Origin: Hyaloscypha bicolor E
Lineage: Eukaryota > Ascomycota > Leotiomycetes > Helotiales > Hyaloscyphaceae
Direction of reading: 5' to 3'
DNA length: 64,000 nucleotides
Assembly: GCF_002865645.1 (NCBI RefSeq)
Contig: NW_020194519.1
Span: 366,378 to 430,377, forward strand
A program made the translations under genes and the position numbers. Shown piece by piece: positions 10,172 through 21,996 of the stretch (its first letter is position 1; every line of letters begins with the position of its first letter). The notes under the pieces were generated by a model. The model worked only from the letters and a program-made list of their open reading frames with translations, was not told where the DNA came from and did no database searches.

Positions 10172-13100
10172 TTATGACAAAGCTTGGATTTCGTCCTCCG
10201 ACATGACTTCGATCATCTGAAAATAATTTCTGAAACATTCCATGGTCTGTGGATGATCGGGCCCCAAGAGGACCCTCAGCCCTCCACAAGCTCTTATGTA
10301 GAAAGGCACCGCCTCGGCATGGCGTTTCTGGGAATGGAGTGAGCCTGCAAGGTTTTGAGCAGCCGTGAGGGTAGCATGGTGATTTTCACCTAGAGTTGTC
10401 TCTGTTGCCTTTAAAACCTCATGATTCATTTGCGTTGCTTCTTCAAATTTTCCCTCAACCCGGAGAAGGTCCGCCAAGTTACCCATTATGGCCAGCGTGA
10501 TGTGGTGACAAAGTCCCATCGCGTCTTTGCTCTGTTCGAATATGCCTCGGTATAGTGCTTCGGAGGCTTGGAGTTCTCCTAGCCTCTGAAGATCAAGTGC
10601 TAGGTTGCTTGCAATAGACAAAGTGAGAGGGTGATCGTCGCCCAATATTTCTTTCCCCCTCGTCAAGGCCAGCTCATTTATTTCTTTTGCCTCCTTATAC
10701 TGGCCTTGACTCTGTAGCACCCCTGCTAAGTTGCTCATTCTTCCAAAAATATCAGGATTGCCCTTTCCAAGAACCTTCTCACTAATCTCGAGGTTTTTTC
10801 TGTAAAGCTTCTCTGCCTCTCCAAATTCCCCCATGTGATCTAGAACCGTAGCTAAACCGTTCATGCTAGCAAGGGTTTGAGGGTCCTCCTTCCCTAATAG
10901 ATTCTCCCTACCCTCCAGCGCATCTTCATGCATAGCTTTGGCAGTCTCAAACTGCCCCTGTCGGCTAAGCAAAGCGGCCAGGTTGTCCAGGCTAGTCAAC
11001 GTGTCCGGATGCATGTTCCCAAATACTTTCTGTCGCATCTTCAAGGCGTACCGTTGATTGCGCTCTGCTTCTTCATTTTTGCCCTGATTAGACAGCACAA
11101 GGGCGAGGTTGCTGAAACTGGTGAGTGTGTCTGGATGTTCGGGCCCAAGAACCTTTTTTCTCCCTTCTAGTGTTCGAACCTCTAAATCCCCGGCTTCCTG
11201 ATATCTGCCCTGTTTGGATAAAATCTGCGCCAGATTACCAGTTATTGTTAGGACCTCTGGATCATCCGGATCTAAGAGCTCTTCGAGCCTTTCAAGAGCT
11301 TCTCGAATCAATTTTTCGGAAGCGGCGTAGTCTCCCCTTTCCGTGAGGACCATAGCCAACGTGACCTTGCTATGCAATATTGATCTGCTTCCTTTTCCCA
11401 TCAGGCTCTTTTTCATTTCAATGTCTTTTTGGAGTATTTCCATGGCCTCCTCGTTCTTCCCCTGATGATATAATGTAATCGCCAGTCGATTTCGGATATC
11501 TAGGAAGGTGCCATCATCATCTCCTGGACGTAAGCCTGTCTCGCCCTCGCAGCTCAGGGTCCTTAATGTATCTTCTGCTCCACTAAAATTCCCTCTTGCT
11601 TGCAGAATATCCGCCAGCTGGAGTTTTAACGTCTTAATTATGACGTTATTCTGTCCAAAACTTGCTTCAAAATCCCGGACTTCTCTTCGGCATTCCTTCT
11701 CTGCATCCACGATCCTTCCTTCATTATGATACTCCGCCACAATATCTGCACGAAGATAGCCGTTTTGATCTAAATCTTGCAACTTTTCACTTCTATATCG
11801 CCAGTATGGCTGTTCTGCCACTTGCTTTGCGACTTCAAGATCAAGAACTGTTCGTCCACTCCTTTCTAACCATCGCAACCATATTTCTGCATCTCGAGCG
11901 GCACCAAATCCAACGTTGTAAGCGAATGCTAACTGGAAAGCAACCTCCCGTTTGCATATTTGACAATCAGAGCTTGTGTAGAAGTCTTCTAAGCATTTGA
12001 CGATGTATCTTCGCACGAGGTAATGTGATTCCACAAGAAAAAGGATAGACTTAGTTATCTGAGTAATATTAAAACCGTGGCTTGCAGTATAGATTTGTAG
12101 AATCACTCACTTGAAAATTGGCGTGACAAGAAAGCAACGCTGGCTTCCTTCTGTCATAGCTGAGCATTGTTAGGATATCCCTATATACGTATTAACTTCC
12201 CAAATAGCCAACTCAATACTTCAATGCGTAGGGAACTTACTGGTCGTTGCTCAGGAGCCTCTGAAGCTCCGAAAAGTCATCACTTCTTAAGTTGGCATCT
12301 CCAGCGATTGTAACTTTGAAAAGTTTCTCTAAGGTTTTTTTCTGGCTTAATTCAAGCCCCTCCTTGTTTTTCACAGCATCAATTGCGAACGGTAGAAGAT
12401 CTGCTTCATATTGTGTAACCGCAGATGTTTTGACAATTATATTTTTTCCCAGGAGAAAATTCTCCTTTTCATAAGCCTCCGAAAACTTCGGGAAATGTTG
12501 TAAGAGCAGGTCTTCAAACAATATGCGTAGACAAACTAAGCCGAATGAATAGGTATCAGTCTTTATAGCTGTCTGAAATGTGAAATCTCGGCCGTGGTGC
12601 TCAGGGGCGTTCCATGGAACGGATTTTGGTAGATAGACAAGCCCATTTGCCGTGCCCACTGTGGAATAGCCAAAGTCAGCCACTTTTGCAATATAACCGT
12701 TCAATTCATTCTGAAATATCAGAATATTCGCTGGTTTAATATCACCATGGATAACATCTGCTTCAACATAAGCTGGGATGGCTAGGCAAGGATATGGCTT
12801 TTCGAGCACTCACGATGGGCGTGCATCTCGCTTACCGCGGACGCAATGCCGGAACAAAGTTGTAACCTCTCTTCAAACTTGAGGTTTTGACCTTGGCCGG
12901 ATCTCAAGAATGTATCGAGGTCTCCGTATGGCGTTTTCTCAAACACCAAGACTGGCCAAACCTCTGGTGTTCCTCCATCTTTCTCTTCCCATACGTCCCA
13001 GCATATGCCTTCGAGCCTTATCATGTTCGGGTGGTTACGAATGCGTCGCTGTCCCAAAATAGAGACTTCGGTGTACATCGCCTGAAGAGCGCGGCGCTCG

Positions 13101-13444
13101 GCAAGCTGCGACGGAGTTGCTGGCTTTATTCGTTTGAAGACAAAGTTCGTTTGCAACGTTATCAAGGCTTGGCTGATTTCGGCGGTTCGACCTTCTCCAA
13201 CTCGTGCTAAAGCGGGATGCCACTTGACGGAACACAGGTCGATGCCTAAGTCCTGAGCAACTGTTAAGAATGAGATGAAGTGAGGCGGCAGGTGGATTGT
13301 AGAGGCTTGCTCGCAGGAAGCACTTTGTGAAAAACCGTTGGACGAGTAATATGACACGAGAACGTCTGAAGATGATTGACCTTCAGTAAGTTCGAGATGG
13401 GAGATCCCAATAGCTATATCGCGGGCTGGAGAATCAGGCTCCAT
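10172..13444 (-). CDS. Protein kinase fused to an 11-unit TPR array
   Basis: Four exons (13,444-12,814; 12,757-12,241; 12,180-12,111; 12,058-10,172) give 1034 aa. All three introns are GT...AG, 56, 60 and 52 nt, and the phases fit exactly. The kinase spans about residues 78-400. It has the G-loop VGEG at 82-85, Lys104 (FKRIKP), Glu126, the catalytic loop HGDIKPANIL with Asp216 and Asn221, DFG at 238-240 and an APE motif (WNAPEHHG), so it should be active, Ser/Thr-type. A helical linker (VAFQLAFAYNVGFGAARDAE) resembles a Sel1 or TPR start. From about residue 553 to 1005, TPR units of the kinesin-light-chain type recur. The NLA.xL position returns exactly every 42 residues nine times; two earlier units are slightly irregular. 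Consensus is GxxHPxTLxxxxNLAxxLxxQGxxxEA. There is no signal peptide or membrane segment. In fungi such kinase-repeat proteins resemble NLR-like receptors with the kinase in the effector position; that role is inference. I saw no broken codons. Confidence 0.9.
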
Positions 13445-14056
13445 GGTGTGCTGAAGCTGTGCGTGTGCCGGGGTTGTGTGTGTTGTGCTGAGGTTGTATG
13501 TGTGTTGAGATAGAAGCTATCCCCCTCCTGCTCCTCCAGTGCCAACCGTCCACGCTAGCAGGGCTTCCCAAATATTCAACTCTTATTCGTTCATAAATAG
13601 AAGGGGCTCGCCCACCTGTTGCCTGCCTACACCCTTCCACCGCCCAAAGCACGATATCGCCACAACAACGTTATAAACTCGAGAAACTAAGTCTATATTT
13701 GCGATTAAAGATCTTATTATAGTGGTTCGGGAAGTCCTTTTTAGAATTTTTGAAGCATTTTGAAAATCATCTAAAATTTTGGTGTTCTGATTGTCGTGTC
13801 TGATGGGCGAGGTGAAGCCAGTTTTAGCGTCGCACGGGCCAGATTGCGAAGGAACACCAAAATTTCTTCACTGAAGCTCCCGTAATTTAATAGCCAAGAG
13901 CGAGGCTAGGAGAGAGACCGACTCTAGAAGACGCAGGGAACCTTTCATTTTATATTAATGCCTGTGCCAAGTTCTTAAGTCATCGATCAGGGATCACCTA
14001 GAAGTTTGCCATCCAAACAATCTATCAGTTCTGTTGATTCACGCCATCCATAAACT
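13445..14056. other. Divergent intergenic region upstream of the kinase-TPR gene
   Basis: Contains the putative promoter of the kinase-TPR gene. An open minus frame at 13,434-13,652 has no family motif. A short inverted repeat lies at 13,773-13,865. Confidence 0.5.
13773..13865. repeat. Short inverted repeat (~15-bp arms)
   Basis: AAAATTTTGGTGTTC at 13,773-13,787 is inverted at 13,852-13,865 (GAACACCAAAATTT), enclosing about 64 bp. It may be a tiny MITE or a hairpin; no clear target duplication. Confidence 0.5.
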
Positions 14057-16313
14057 TTAAGTTGCATTCTTATATATATACCACATTCTTCTCCATGGGA
14101 AGACCGGCAGTATGGTAACACAGAGCAATGATACGGCCACTACTGGGAACTTCCAGAAATCAGATACGAGCACTATGCGTGAATTCCCGCGCTCATCAGT
14201 ATCCTTTAATACTTGAACCAGATTAGAACTAAATATAGTCTGAGAGCCAAATTAGCAGTATTACTTCTCGGAAGTTCACTCCAATCACTCACTGCTATCA
14301 ATGAGACTGGGGTGTATAACAAGGCGATGAAGGTTATGATCTTGATAAACTTCGAATCCTTGTGGATATCTGCAGTCAATCTCGTCATAAAATCATTTCC
14401 AGCTACTGTGTGTTCTGTAATTATTCTCAGTTGTTCGCCGTTACTATGGATAGAATTGTTGGTCCGGATCTTCAGCTCGTCATGTCTATACTCAAGCATT
14501 TGAAACAGCTGTGAAAATCAGTCGATAAAACTTATCACAAGAGTTTCTTGTTCATACCAGCTTCTCCGTCCCACTTAGCCTCTCTAAAAGAGAATGGACT
14601 ACTGTTGAATGTCTTTCGAGATCGGTGACGTACTGTTGGACGATCCTAAGTGTGCCTTGTAGTTCGAGGTTGGGTATTTGCTTTTTTAACTCAACCATAT
14701 CTTCACGCCATGATTTCCCAACATCTGTATTTGACTTTAGGACCAGAGCTGCTTTGACCAACTTTCTCCTAATGAGCTCCAGCTTTTGGGTGTCGCTGAA
14801 CGATACGGTGTAATCGGATTTGCAAACGCTACCGACATTCGAATGCAATGCTTTCTCATCCTGCCATGTAGAGTTTAGATAAATGGTGTAGACCAGAAAG
14901 AGAATCTTACCATTTCCATAAGCTGAACATCAAGAAAGTTGACATAAGCCCTCCAGCTGCCTGCCAGCTGGAAGAAGAAAAGGAGATGCGGTGCCACATG
15001 GTCAGTCGCAGCCAATTTCGTTCCACACGGTGCCGCGAGAAAGTCTCTGAGGCGGGATTTGATTCTAGCTGGGGCCTGTATAATGACCCATATAGAAGTT
15101 TTATCAACTATATTAAAACACTGGTACACAGCCATTTGTCGTTCAGACCAAAGGGCCTTCGTATGTGGCCGATTGTGTAAATCAAAGTACCGAATATTAT
15201 AGCACATTTCTACCTTTCCGAGCTCGCGCCTAGAAATCTATCTCAGTAAATTTCGCATTTATTCCGAGTGGCGAAACTCACACAGTTCCGAAATCGAAAT
15301 TGCTTCTGTATTCGATATGATTTTCGTCCTTGGGCTCAAACTTGAGCCCAAAGCCTCTGACAACAGTCCAAAATGAAGGAAAGCAGTTCAGGTTGTACAT
15401 CAAAGACTTAAAACCACTGAACGTAATTTGAATCCGGCTCCAAGTGTCTTGCTGTCCAAGGAGGCTGTTGGCAATATCAGTAGCAAATTGTGTCCAGGTG
15501 GTACTCGCAATGTTGATAATAATATCGCAAAACGTACTAGAATATCATTCTTTTTTTCACAGTAGTCTGCATCTTAAATGTCAGTTTTCCATACGAGACA
15601 AGAATAGAATGGTTTACAGATAAAGAGTCTTCCAGCTGCCGTTCATTTAGAATTGTGGTGGAGGTAAATCTTTCCGATGTGGTTTTAGTACACACACACT
15701 CTTCATTGTCTGGATGAGTTTCCTACCTTTCCATCTCTAAGCAAAGCTGCAGGCTGTCTGCCTTGATCTGAGTGACATGAAAAAGCGATTTTGACTCTTC
15801 ATCGCTAGGCAATAGGTGGCTACTGCTATCTAGCAGGCGAGCTAGGCTTCTGCAATCCATGGTTGAGTCGGTGAGCAATCGACGTATTGTGATCCTTGCT
15901 TGAAGATATTTGAGAAAACGGTTAGAAGGCGTAAGATATGTTGTGATGGTGAGGAGGCTCCTATATGCCCATTATAATCGGCGAAGGAGGGGTAAGAGCA
16001 TTAATCCTGCCTCATAGAATGTCCTCAAGTCTCGCCAGGCATACTTTGCTACGACCATCAGATGCTGGCCATCAAATCATACGCCCTCCTCTTTCAGCAC
16101 CGCCATGATCCTGTGGATATAAGGATACGCGATCCAGCAGGGTTGAGGTCGCATAAAGGTAGATCGACCTCGGCAATGCGACAGCCTCATGTAGGAATGC
16201 CCGACGGAGCTCACAGCCTCAAACGAAATTTGTTGTGAGCCAACGAAAAAATTACATTTCATAGATAGTCTGCATCCTGAATACTTCTCCACTTGTTCAG
16301 CACAATTTTCCCA
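14057..16313 (-). pseudogene. CorA-like membrane protein gene with three stops
   Basis: Six exons can be traced: from about 16,313 to 15,595; 15,536-15,282; 15,229-14,911; 14,860-14,558; 14,508-14,293; 14,239-14,057. The introns are 49-58 nt with GT...AG, and phases fit throughout. The 3' exons are fully open and show the family pattern. CYNIRYF, WSERQMAVYQ and SWRAYVNFLD lead into a coiled helical stretch. Then come TADIHKDSKFIKIITFIALL running into TPVSLIA and TIF (first membrane helix), a short hydrophilic loop (KDTDERGNS) and FWKFPVVAVSLLCVTILPVF (second helix). This is the CorA-like C-terminus common in fungal accessory genes. The first exon carries in-frame stops: TGA 16,077-16,079, TAA 15,972-15,974 and TAG 15,723-15,725. 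All are explainable by C-to-T or G-to-A changes; no intron I tried removes them. The true start is not visible. Magnesium transport is not implied, since the GMN motif is absent. Confidence 0.78.
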
Positions 16314-17582
16314 CTAATGCAAAGATTTGTCCTGAGCTCTCTGCAGAGCCCCACCTGCTCAAATACAGAACGCGCGCTCAGCCCTAAGTTTCACTATGGC
16401 TTTATCGTTTCCAATTCATCCTAATTCAACAGTCAGGGCGTTAGCCATTGAATCTAAAGATTGGAATGCCCACTGTCAGTGGTCCTAGGATCTGGAAATC
16501 GCACTTACGTCTGTGAGCTTTCTTGGTACATACAGCGTCACGGTCGGATCTGTAGCTGTGTCTTTCTCCTGGAGAAGCCAGTTGAATCAGAATATGACAT
16601 TAATACTAGATGCGATGCGATGCGCTACTCGTACCTCCCACTCATACGTCCCTTCTATAAACAAGCTCTTGAGAAGATTCTTCAGCTTCTGTTTACTGAC
16701 ATAGCGGCTGGAGATGGTCTGAGCAACCATTGTTGGAGATTGGTTAGCATTGGAAATAGAAAACTAGCGCGATATAGTTTGTATTCTTTTAAAGAAATCT
16801 GACACACACATTGTGGGAAAGCTCATTGGTATGCGAAATAAGATGACGTGGCCATATGCCGATCCGCCTTCCTTCCCTCCTACTCGTCCGAGTCTGCCAC
16901 GAGAATTTGCTGCCCGGTCTGCAAGTTTGTGATTTCTTAGAGCGGCGGCATGAGCCCTCACTACTGAGGGATTAGGCTGCAGTTGCAGCGCAAAGCAGAA
17001 GTTTCGCAGAGCGAGTAGCGGGCTTGAGAGTTAATAAAATTGAGAGGGGTAATATTAAGATATTACAAAGCTTTTAGAAACAGAGGAATACTAAACTAAG
17101 GGGAAAAGAACGAGAGAGAGAGATTGTGGTCTGTTCTTCACCCCCAATAAGATACCAAATCACGTGCGACTCGCCTATTTAGAAGGGCTTGAAGGGTTCA
17201 CTAGGCACACCACAAATTACGCAACCGCCCAAAATCCATATCCGTGTCCGAACACTGGAAAATGGGAATTTTTCAAAGTGCTTAGAAAATTCCCAAAACA
17301 TGATATTTAATAAATAATAGACCAAATAGCTCGAATCTAACACTAGTTTTCTAAACTATACTGTTGTTGTGGCCGCATTTGATTTTGATCGTTGCGCGGT
17401 TTGGACGTGTGCCTAGTAAACCCTTCTAACGTAAAATGATTTGTCAAGACTTTGCCAAGACCCTGATGGAACAGACCCTCGCGCGGCAGCAGGATCACTT
17501 CCGTTCGCTTCGTACATCATTACCTAGAAGCAAAGATCAAGATCAAGATCGCCTACTCTCATTCTCAGCTCAAGCTTAAGCT
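16314..17582. other. Intergenic between CorA-like pseudogene and kinase gene
   Basis: No recognisable protein in any frame; an open plus frame at 16,461-16,802 has no motif. Short AG run near 17,110. The last 200 bases presumably hold the promoter of the gene at 17,583. Confidence 0.5.
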
Positions 17583-20471
17583 ATGGCAGATATCTGTGCT
17601 GAGCTCGATGCTCTAGAGATCGAGAATTTTGAGCACAAATACTTCATACCTCTTAGCAAACTCGAAAATTTATTCACACGAGACAGAATCATGGATCTTC
17701 TGCAACAGCAACAGATACAATTCTATGATAGGACCGAGATAACAAAAGCGGTCTTGAACAACGGTCTACGACTCTTCGCCACGCTCGCAACTATTCGCAG
17801 AATCCACTTGATTGTATCGTTTCTCAAAACAGATTACTTCTCGGGCGGCCAATTTGATTCGAAGCTTCCGATGACCGAACCAAGCCTAGAAGATATCTTA
17901 CGGGACTCAGATATCAGCCTGCAGTTTTATCGAAAGCAGTGGAGGTTTCTTGCCCCAGTTCTTCGCGAGGATCAACCACATCGTGAGCTTGACGATCGAA
18001 CTATACTCCCATACCTTTCGTCTGAAACAGTTGCGCATGGGGGATTTGCTAAAATCCTCAAAATCCGGGTAGATTCGTCACATCATCAAATTTCAGACAC
18101 TGAAAAAGAAGTAATCCACCTTCCATTTGTATTTGGGCGACGTTAAATCTGACTTCGTTATCTATATCAGATTGACTTGATTTGTAAACAAGTCGTAAGG
18201 CCAAAGCACGGCAGTACAATAGAGAAAGATTACGCCCATGAATTGCACCTATTATCGTCGCTACGATGCTTGAAACATCCCAATATCGTAAAGCTCATTA
18301 CAGCCTACACAAAAGGACCGACCTATAACTTCCTTCTTCCCGTTGCTGATAGCGACTTGAAATCCTTGCTCCTATCGAACTCGCGACTTCCAGGTTTCCA
18401 AACCGACGACCAAATTTTCAATTCTCTGTGGGGACTTTCATCGGCCCTGGAGGCCGTCCATGAATATTTTGAGAACGAGTTCAATGTGCGACAGATTGGT
18501 TGTCATTACGATATCAAGCCAAGAAACATCCTTTGCTATCAAGGAAGGTTTGTGTTGTCTGACTTCGGGTTATCGAAGCTTATCCCGGAAGATGATGACT
18601 CGCGCTCGCTGTTTGAACAGGGAGAAGGCTGTTATCTTGCTCCAGAATGCGAGCCATCCGATCAAGACTTTAAACCTGGTTTGATTGGGAGATCTAGTGA
18701 CATCTGGTCTCTGGGCTGCGTTCTCGCTGAGATTTTTGCTTACCTGAGTGGTGGCCCTGGTGGTGGTCCCAAAATGGTGGCCTACTTCTACGAAAAACGG
18801 AAAATAAAACTCGGTCCTTCGATCTGCCATCATTTTCACGGAGTCAATGACATCAATCCAGAAGTCACAAATTTCTTAGACCGGTTCAGTACACAGCTCG
18901 CACATGAGGAGAGGTTCAAGTCATTAGCTTGCGTAGTCAAAGCAAGCCTTCAATTTGAGCCAGACAAGCGGCCAAAAGTTTCGAAGATCAGTCAGCGCTT
19001 GTTTCATCTGGCACAGCGCCATCTTTTGGAAAAGGCATGTTCAACTCTGGAATATTGTATAAGGCCAAGAAATCTCGAGCTACAGATTGAACTCCAACGT
19101 TTAAGGATCTGGGGGGATGCTTTTGGGCTTGCAACTGACTGGGAACACATGCCCTATCATGATTGGTGGGCAAAACCACGTTCTCAGAAGGAGTACCAGA
19201 GTACCCAGGACATTCTGCAGCGATGCCAAGTAGAGGTTGATTTTGTTGCAGAGCAACTGGCTCAGGATAGTACGCCGCCTTATCCTCTTTCGTATAACCT
19301 TCAGAAACTTTTGGATCAACTATGGAATATGCAGTCGAGCGGCGTGCACCGAGATATGCTCAGCCGTTTAGAAGAGGTAATGCTGCAGCATTATAGCACT
19401 GCAACTCAGAATGACTTGCAATTGGCAGTTGAAGAGGGTGGAGGATCTGCATTCAATTACCGACATATTGCATCCCTTGTGACTATGAAAGAAGTCACCT
19501 CGGCACTAATACAGCGGAATTCCTCAGACATGGATCTATCTGTTGATCAGTCAGTTCTTCGACTACCAGTGGCTGAGCTCCATCATCACTCCATTAAAAC
19601 CGATGAAACTACTGGCAAAAGGATGTTGATAGAATACATGGAATATGAAACATCCTGGGCATCACGTACCGACGAGCTCCTGAAACGCGTCAACGCAATT
19701 GCATTCCTTCGAAGACATGGAAAAATAAACGAGATCTTTCCAGTACTTAAGTGTATTGGCTTTTACCATGACGCTGTTCGATCCCAATTTGGAATTGTCT
19801 ACGAATTTCCACTCCTGGCAAAAAACACAGACCCTCAAACCCTAGCGCAAGCCGTCAACGATACTCAATCAAGGACCAAACAGCCGTCTCTTACAGAAAA
19901 ATTCAAGCTGGCTTCGAATCTAGTATCTTATATTCTGGATTTCCATCGTGCGGGCTGGCTGCACAAATCTATCTGCTCTTTCAACATCATATACTTCAAC
20001 AATGCGTTCGATAGTCTGGAAGAATCCTTCAGGTATCCATTCTTTATTGGCTTTAACCACAGTCGCCTTAATGACGAGAATGCATTTTCGACTCTATCCG
20101 GGCCACAGGAGGAATACCAGCATCCCGTATACCGTAGGAACATCATTAAATACACCGATGATTCCCAAAGTCCCAACAGCCGTTTCCGACAGGAATTCGA
20201 TTACTATAGCGCTGGCCTGGTCTTGCTAGAGATTGCCCTGTGGAAAGACTTGAAAGGGATTCTCCAGTCCATTCGCGGTACTCCTGAGAAAGTTCACGAG
20301 CATCTCCTGAAAACCCATATCAAGATTGTCAAGAGTTATATGGGCGAATTATATGGGGAAGCGGTCAGGCACTGTCTCTCTTGCTACAGTGATGATAAGA
20401 GTAATCCGGAGGAAGTTAGAAGCAACTTCTCGAAAAAAGTTGTGATTCCAATTTCACAATGCTTGCTTTGA
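17583..20471 (+). CDS. Dual protein: kinase domain plus C-terminal pseudokinase-like domain
   Basis: Two exons (17,583-18,128 and 18,171-20,471) joined by a 42-nt GT...AG intron with branch-like CTGAC give 948 aa. The start ATG at 17,583 follows a stop and opens a typical N-terminus for this fungal kinase group. A helical region covers 1-165 (IRRIHLIVSFLKTDYF, then QWRFLAPVL). Kinase 1: G-loop VAHGGFAKI near 165, Lys188 (ICKQV), Glu206, the loop HYDIKPRNIL with Asp296 and Asn301, DFG at 313-315, YLAPE near 340 and DIWSLG near 360. All catalytic residues are present, with Tyr for Arg in HRD. A middle helical segment of about 470-660 has no assignment. The C-terminal part (about 670-948) follows the kinase fold pattern, but HRD is HKS (780-782) and DFG is replaced by FIGFNHSR, so it is a predicted pseudokinase. 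No membrane segment. Probably cytoplasmic signalling; the substrate is unknown. Confidence 0.92.
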
Positions 20472-21067
20472 CTTTTTCGTTGACCCGGAGGGAGAGAGCC
20501 GGTTCAGTATCAAAGAAGGGAGACAGGGGATGTTTAATGTACATACTTGGAACTGCGAGATTTGCTTAGCGTGCGCTGCGGCCATGCTCGGGATGCACAC
20601 TCTCGACTAAGACTCTATGCAGCATTAAGTCACTGTTAGGGAGAGATACAGCCTATTATAATTGCTATATGTTCCATAAACGCTCATATAGAAAGCATTC
20701 CGTTGGAGACATTGCCGAAGATGTTTCAAGATATAGTCTATATTGCGTAGCAGCTAAATATAAAGCATCTTTGAGTCGATACATTATGTATTATATAGGA
20801 TTCAAAGAAATTAGGCACTGGAAGCGAGTCAAGAGGTTCAATATACCTGAGCCGCTAAATACAACTAGCTAGGCCGTCAACCAAGGGTGAGTAAGCTAAT
20901 GTCATAGTCTAAATTAAGGCAGTTTCTTTCAGCCCAAGTATAGGGACCCGCTCCTTGGAGCTATTAATATAACCCTCTAAGAAGCCCCGAACTCTATCCT
21001 TTGCGAGATCTTTATTAAGACAAAGATCAAGCTTATACTATCCGGGTCCACTTCAATATCACGGAAG
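20472..21067. other. Downstream region; no gene seen
   Basis: Contains the 3' end of the kinase-pseudokinase gene. A plus frame at 20,669-20,872 lacks any motif. Confidence 0.5.
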
Positions 21068-21335
21068 TAACGAGCTTAGTATTGTAAGTCTGTATTTCTA
21101 AGGCATTTCGCTAAGAAACGAACCCTATAACCAATTTGGACACTTTACCTTATATTTTGAATTAGTTATAAAGGCCTAATAAACTCATTCTAGCTTCTTT
21201 TATCGTGTGCGCTTGAATTATAATAAGGTTTTAATTTGTAGTTATTGTGAAACTACGAAGTGAAGTAGGCAACTTTGGTTTTGCAATGCCTGAAAGATTC
21301 GCTAAAAACACAGACTGATGATACTAGGCTCGTAA
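21068..21335. mobile_element. 262-bp MITE, TAA duplication (family copy 2)
   Basis: The element is 21,071-21,332, with termini CGAGCTTAGTAT... and ...ATACTAGGCTCG, flanked by TAA at 21,068-21,070 and 21,333-21,335. Its right end matches the right TIR of the copy at 4,563-4,834 (cacagactg..ctaggctcg). Its inner right part, read in reverse, matches the inner left part of that copy (ttcaggcat...gcaaaaccaaagt), so it lies in opposite orientation. More diverged than copy 1. Confidence 0.85.
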
Positions 21336-21895
21336 CTATAGAGCGGTTAGTTTATGGCAAGTTAGAAAACTATAAAACATACTCTTCCCACTCTATCATT
21401 ATTCTTTTGTGACAGTCCACGATTTCTTTTACAACTTTGAGAGAATTATTTAATAGCTCTTTACTATATCCTTGTATAACCTTCCTTCGCTTTACTCTCG
21501 CTGCTTCAAGGTCGCTAGACTAAAGGAATCTTCGTTTCTTAGAGGGAGGTATTAGTAACGGGTATGAGAAGAAATCTTTAAAAGAAGGATAAGGAAATAG
21601 AAGTTACGACATTTGGTACAGCCCACATCGGTTTTCAAAGAGTGGTAGGTTACAAATAGCGGAACGGGGGGATTTAAAGGGCCTGCTTGGAAGAGGACGG
21701 GAGGGGGGATGGAGACGCGGCGGGCGCAGGGGGTGGTGGCCAAAAACGGTTCCCACCGTAGATCCAAGACACCCATGGAGCCGCATTCAATACTGCATAA
21801 TTTATTCATTAAGCCATGGCACACGGCTGCGATATAGCCACCAGGGCAAAGAAAGTCGGACAGTGAAGCAGACTTGACGGAAGGAAGGAATTCGC
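21336..21895. other. Spacer before the first hAT element; no gene recognised
   Basis: Includes a GC-rich patch at 21,660-21,780. Minus frame 21,552-21,824 has no family motif. Before the hAT insertion this sequence was continuous with 27,310 onward. I searched it for the missing N-terminal HET signature (a SYVWG-like motif) and found none. Confidence 0.5.
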
Positions 21896-21950
21896 GACCT
21901 TCACAGTGTGGGCTCCGATAAGCTCGATAAGCGATGATTAGATAATTGCA

Positions 21951-21996
21951 CTAATTTGTCGATAATCGATAATTATCGATAATTGGCGATAATTAT
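21951..21996. repeat. Subterminal GATAATTATCG motif cluster of hAT copy 1
   Basis: Three to four overlapping copies of TCGATAAT or its complement just inside the left end of the hAT element. Clustered short motifs next to the TIR are usual transposase-binding sites in hAT elements; binding here is inference. Confidence 0.6.

Noticed and set aside
12237..12809. Kinase C-lobe as a separate small gene starting at its own open frame
   Set aside because: Its first residues are intron sequence. Splicing 12,758-12,813 joins it in phase to the upstream N-lobe and restores the catalytic loop.
13434..13652. Small minus-strand open frame before the kinase-TPR gene
   Set aside because: No motif, no conserved composition, and it overlaps the start region of the kinase gene in another frame.
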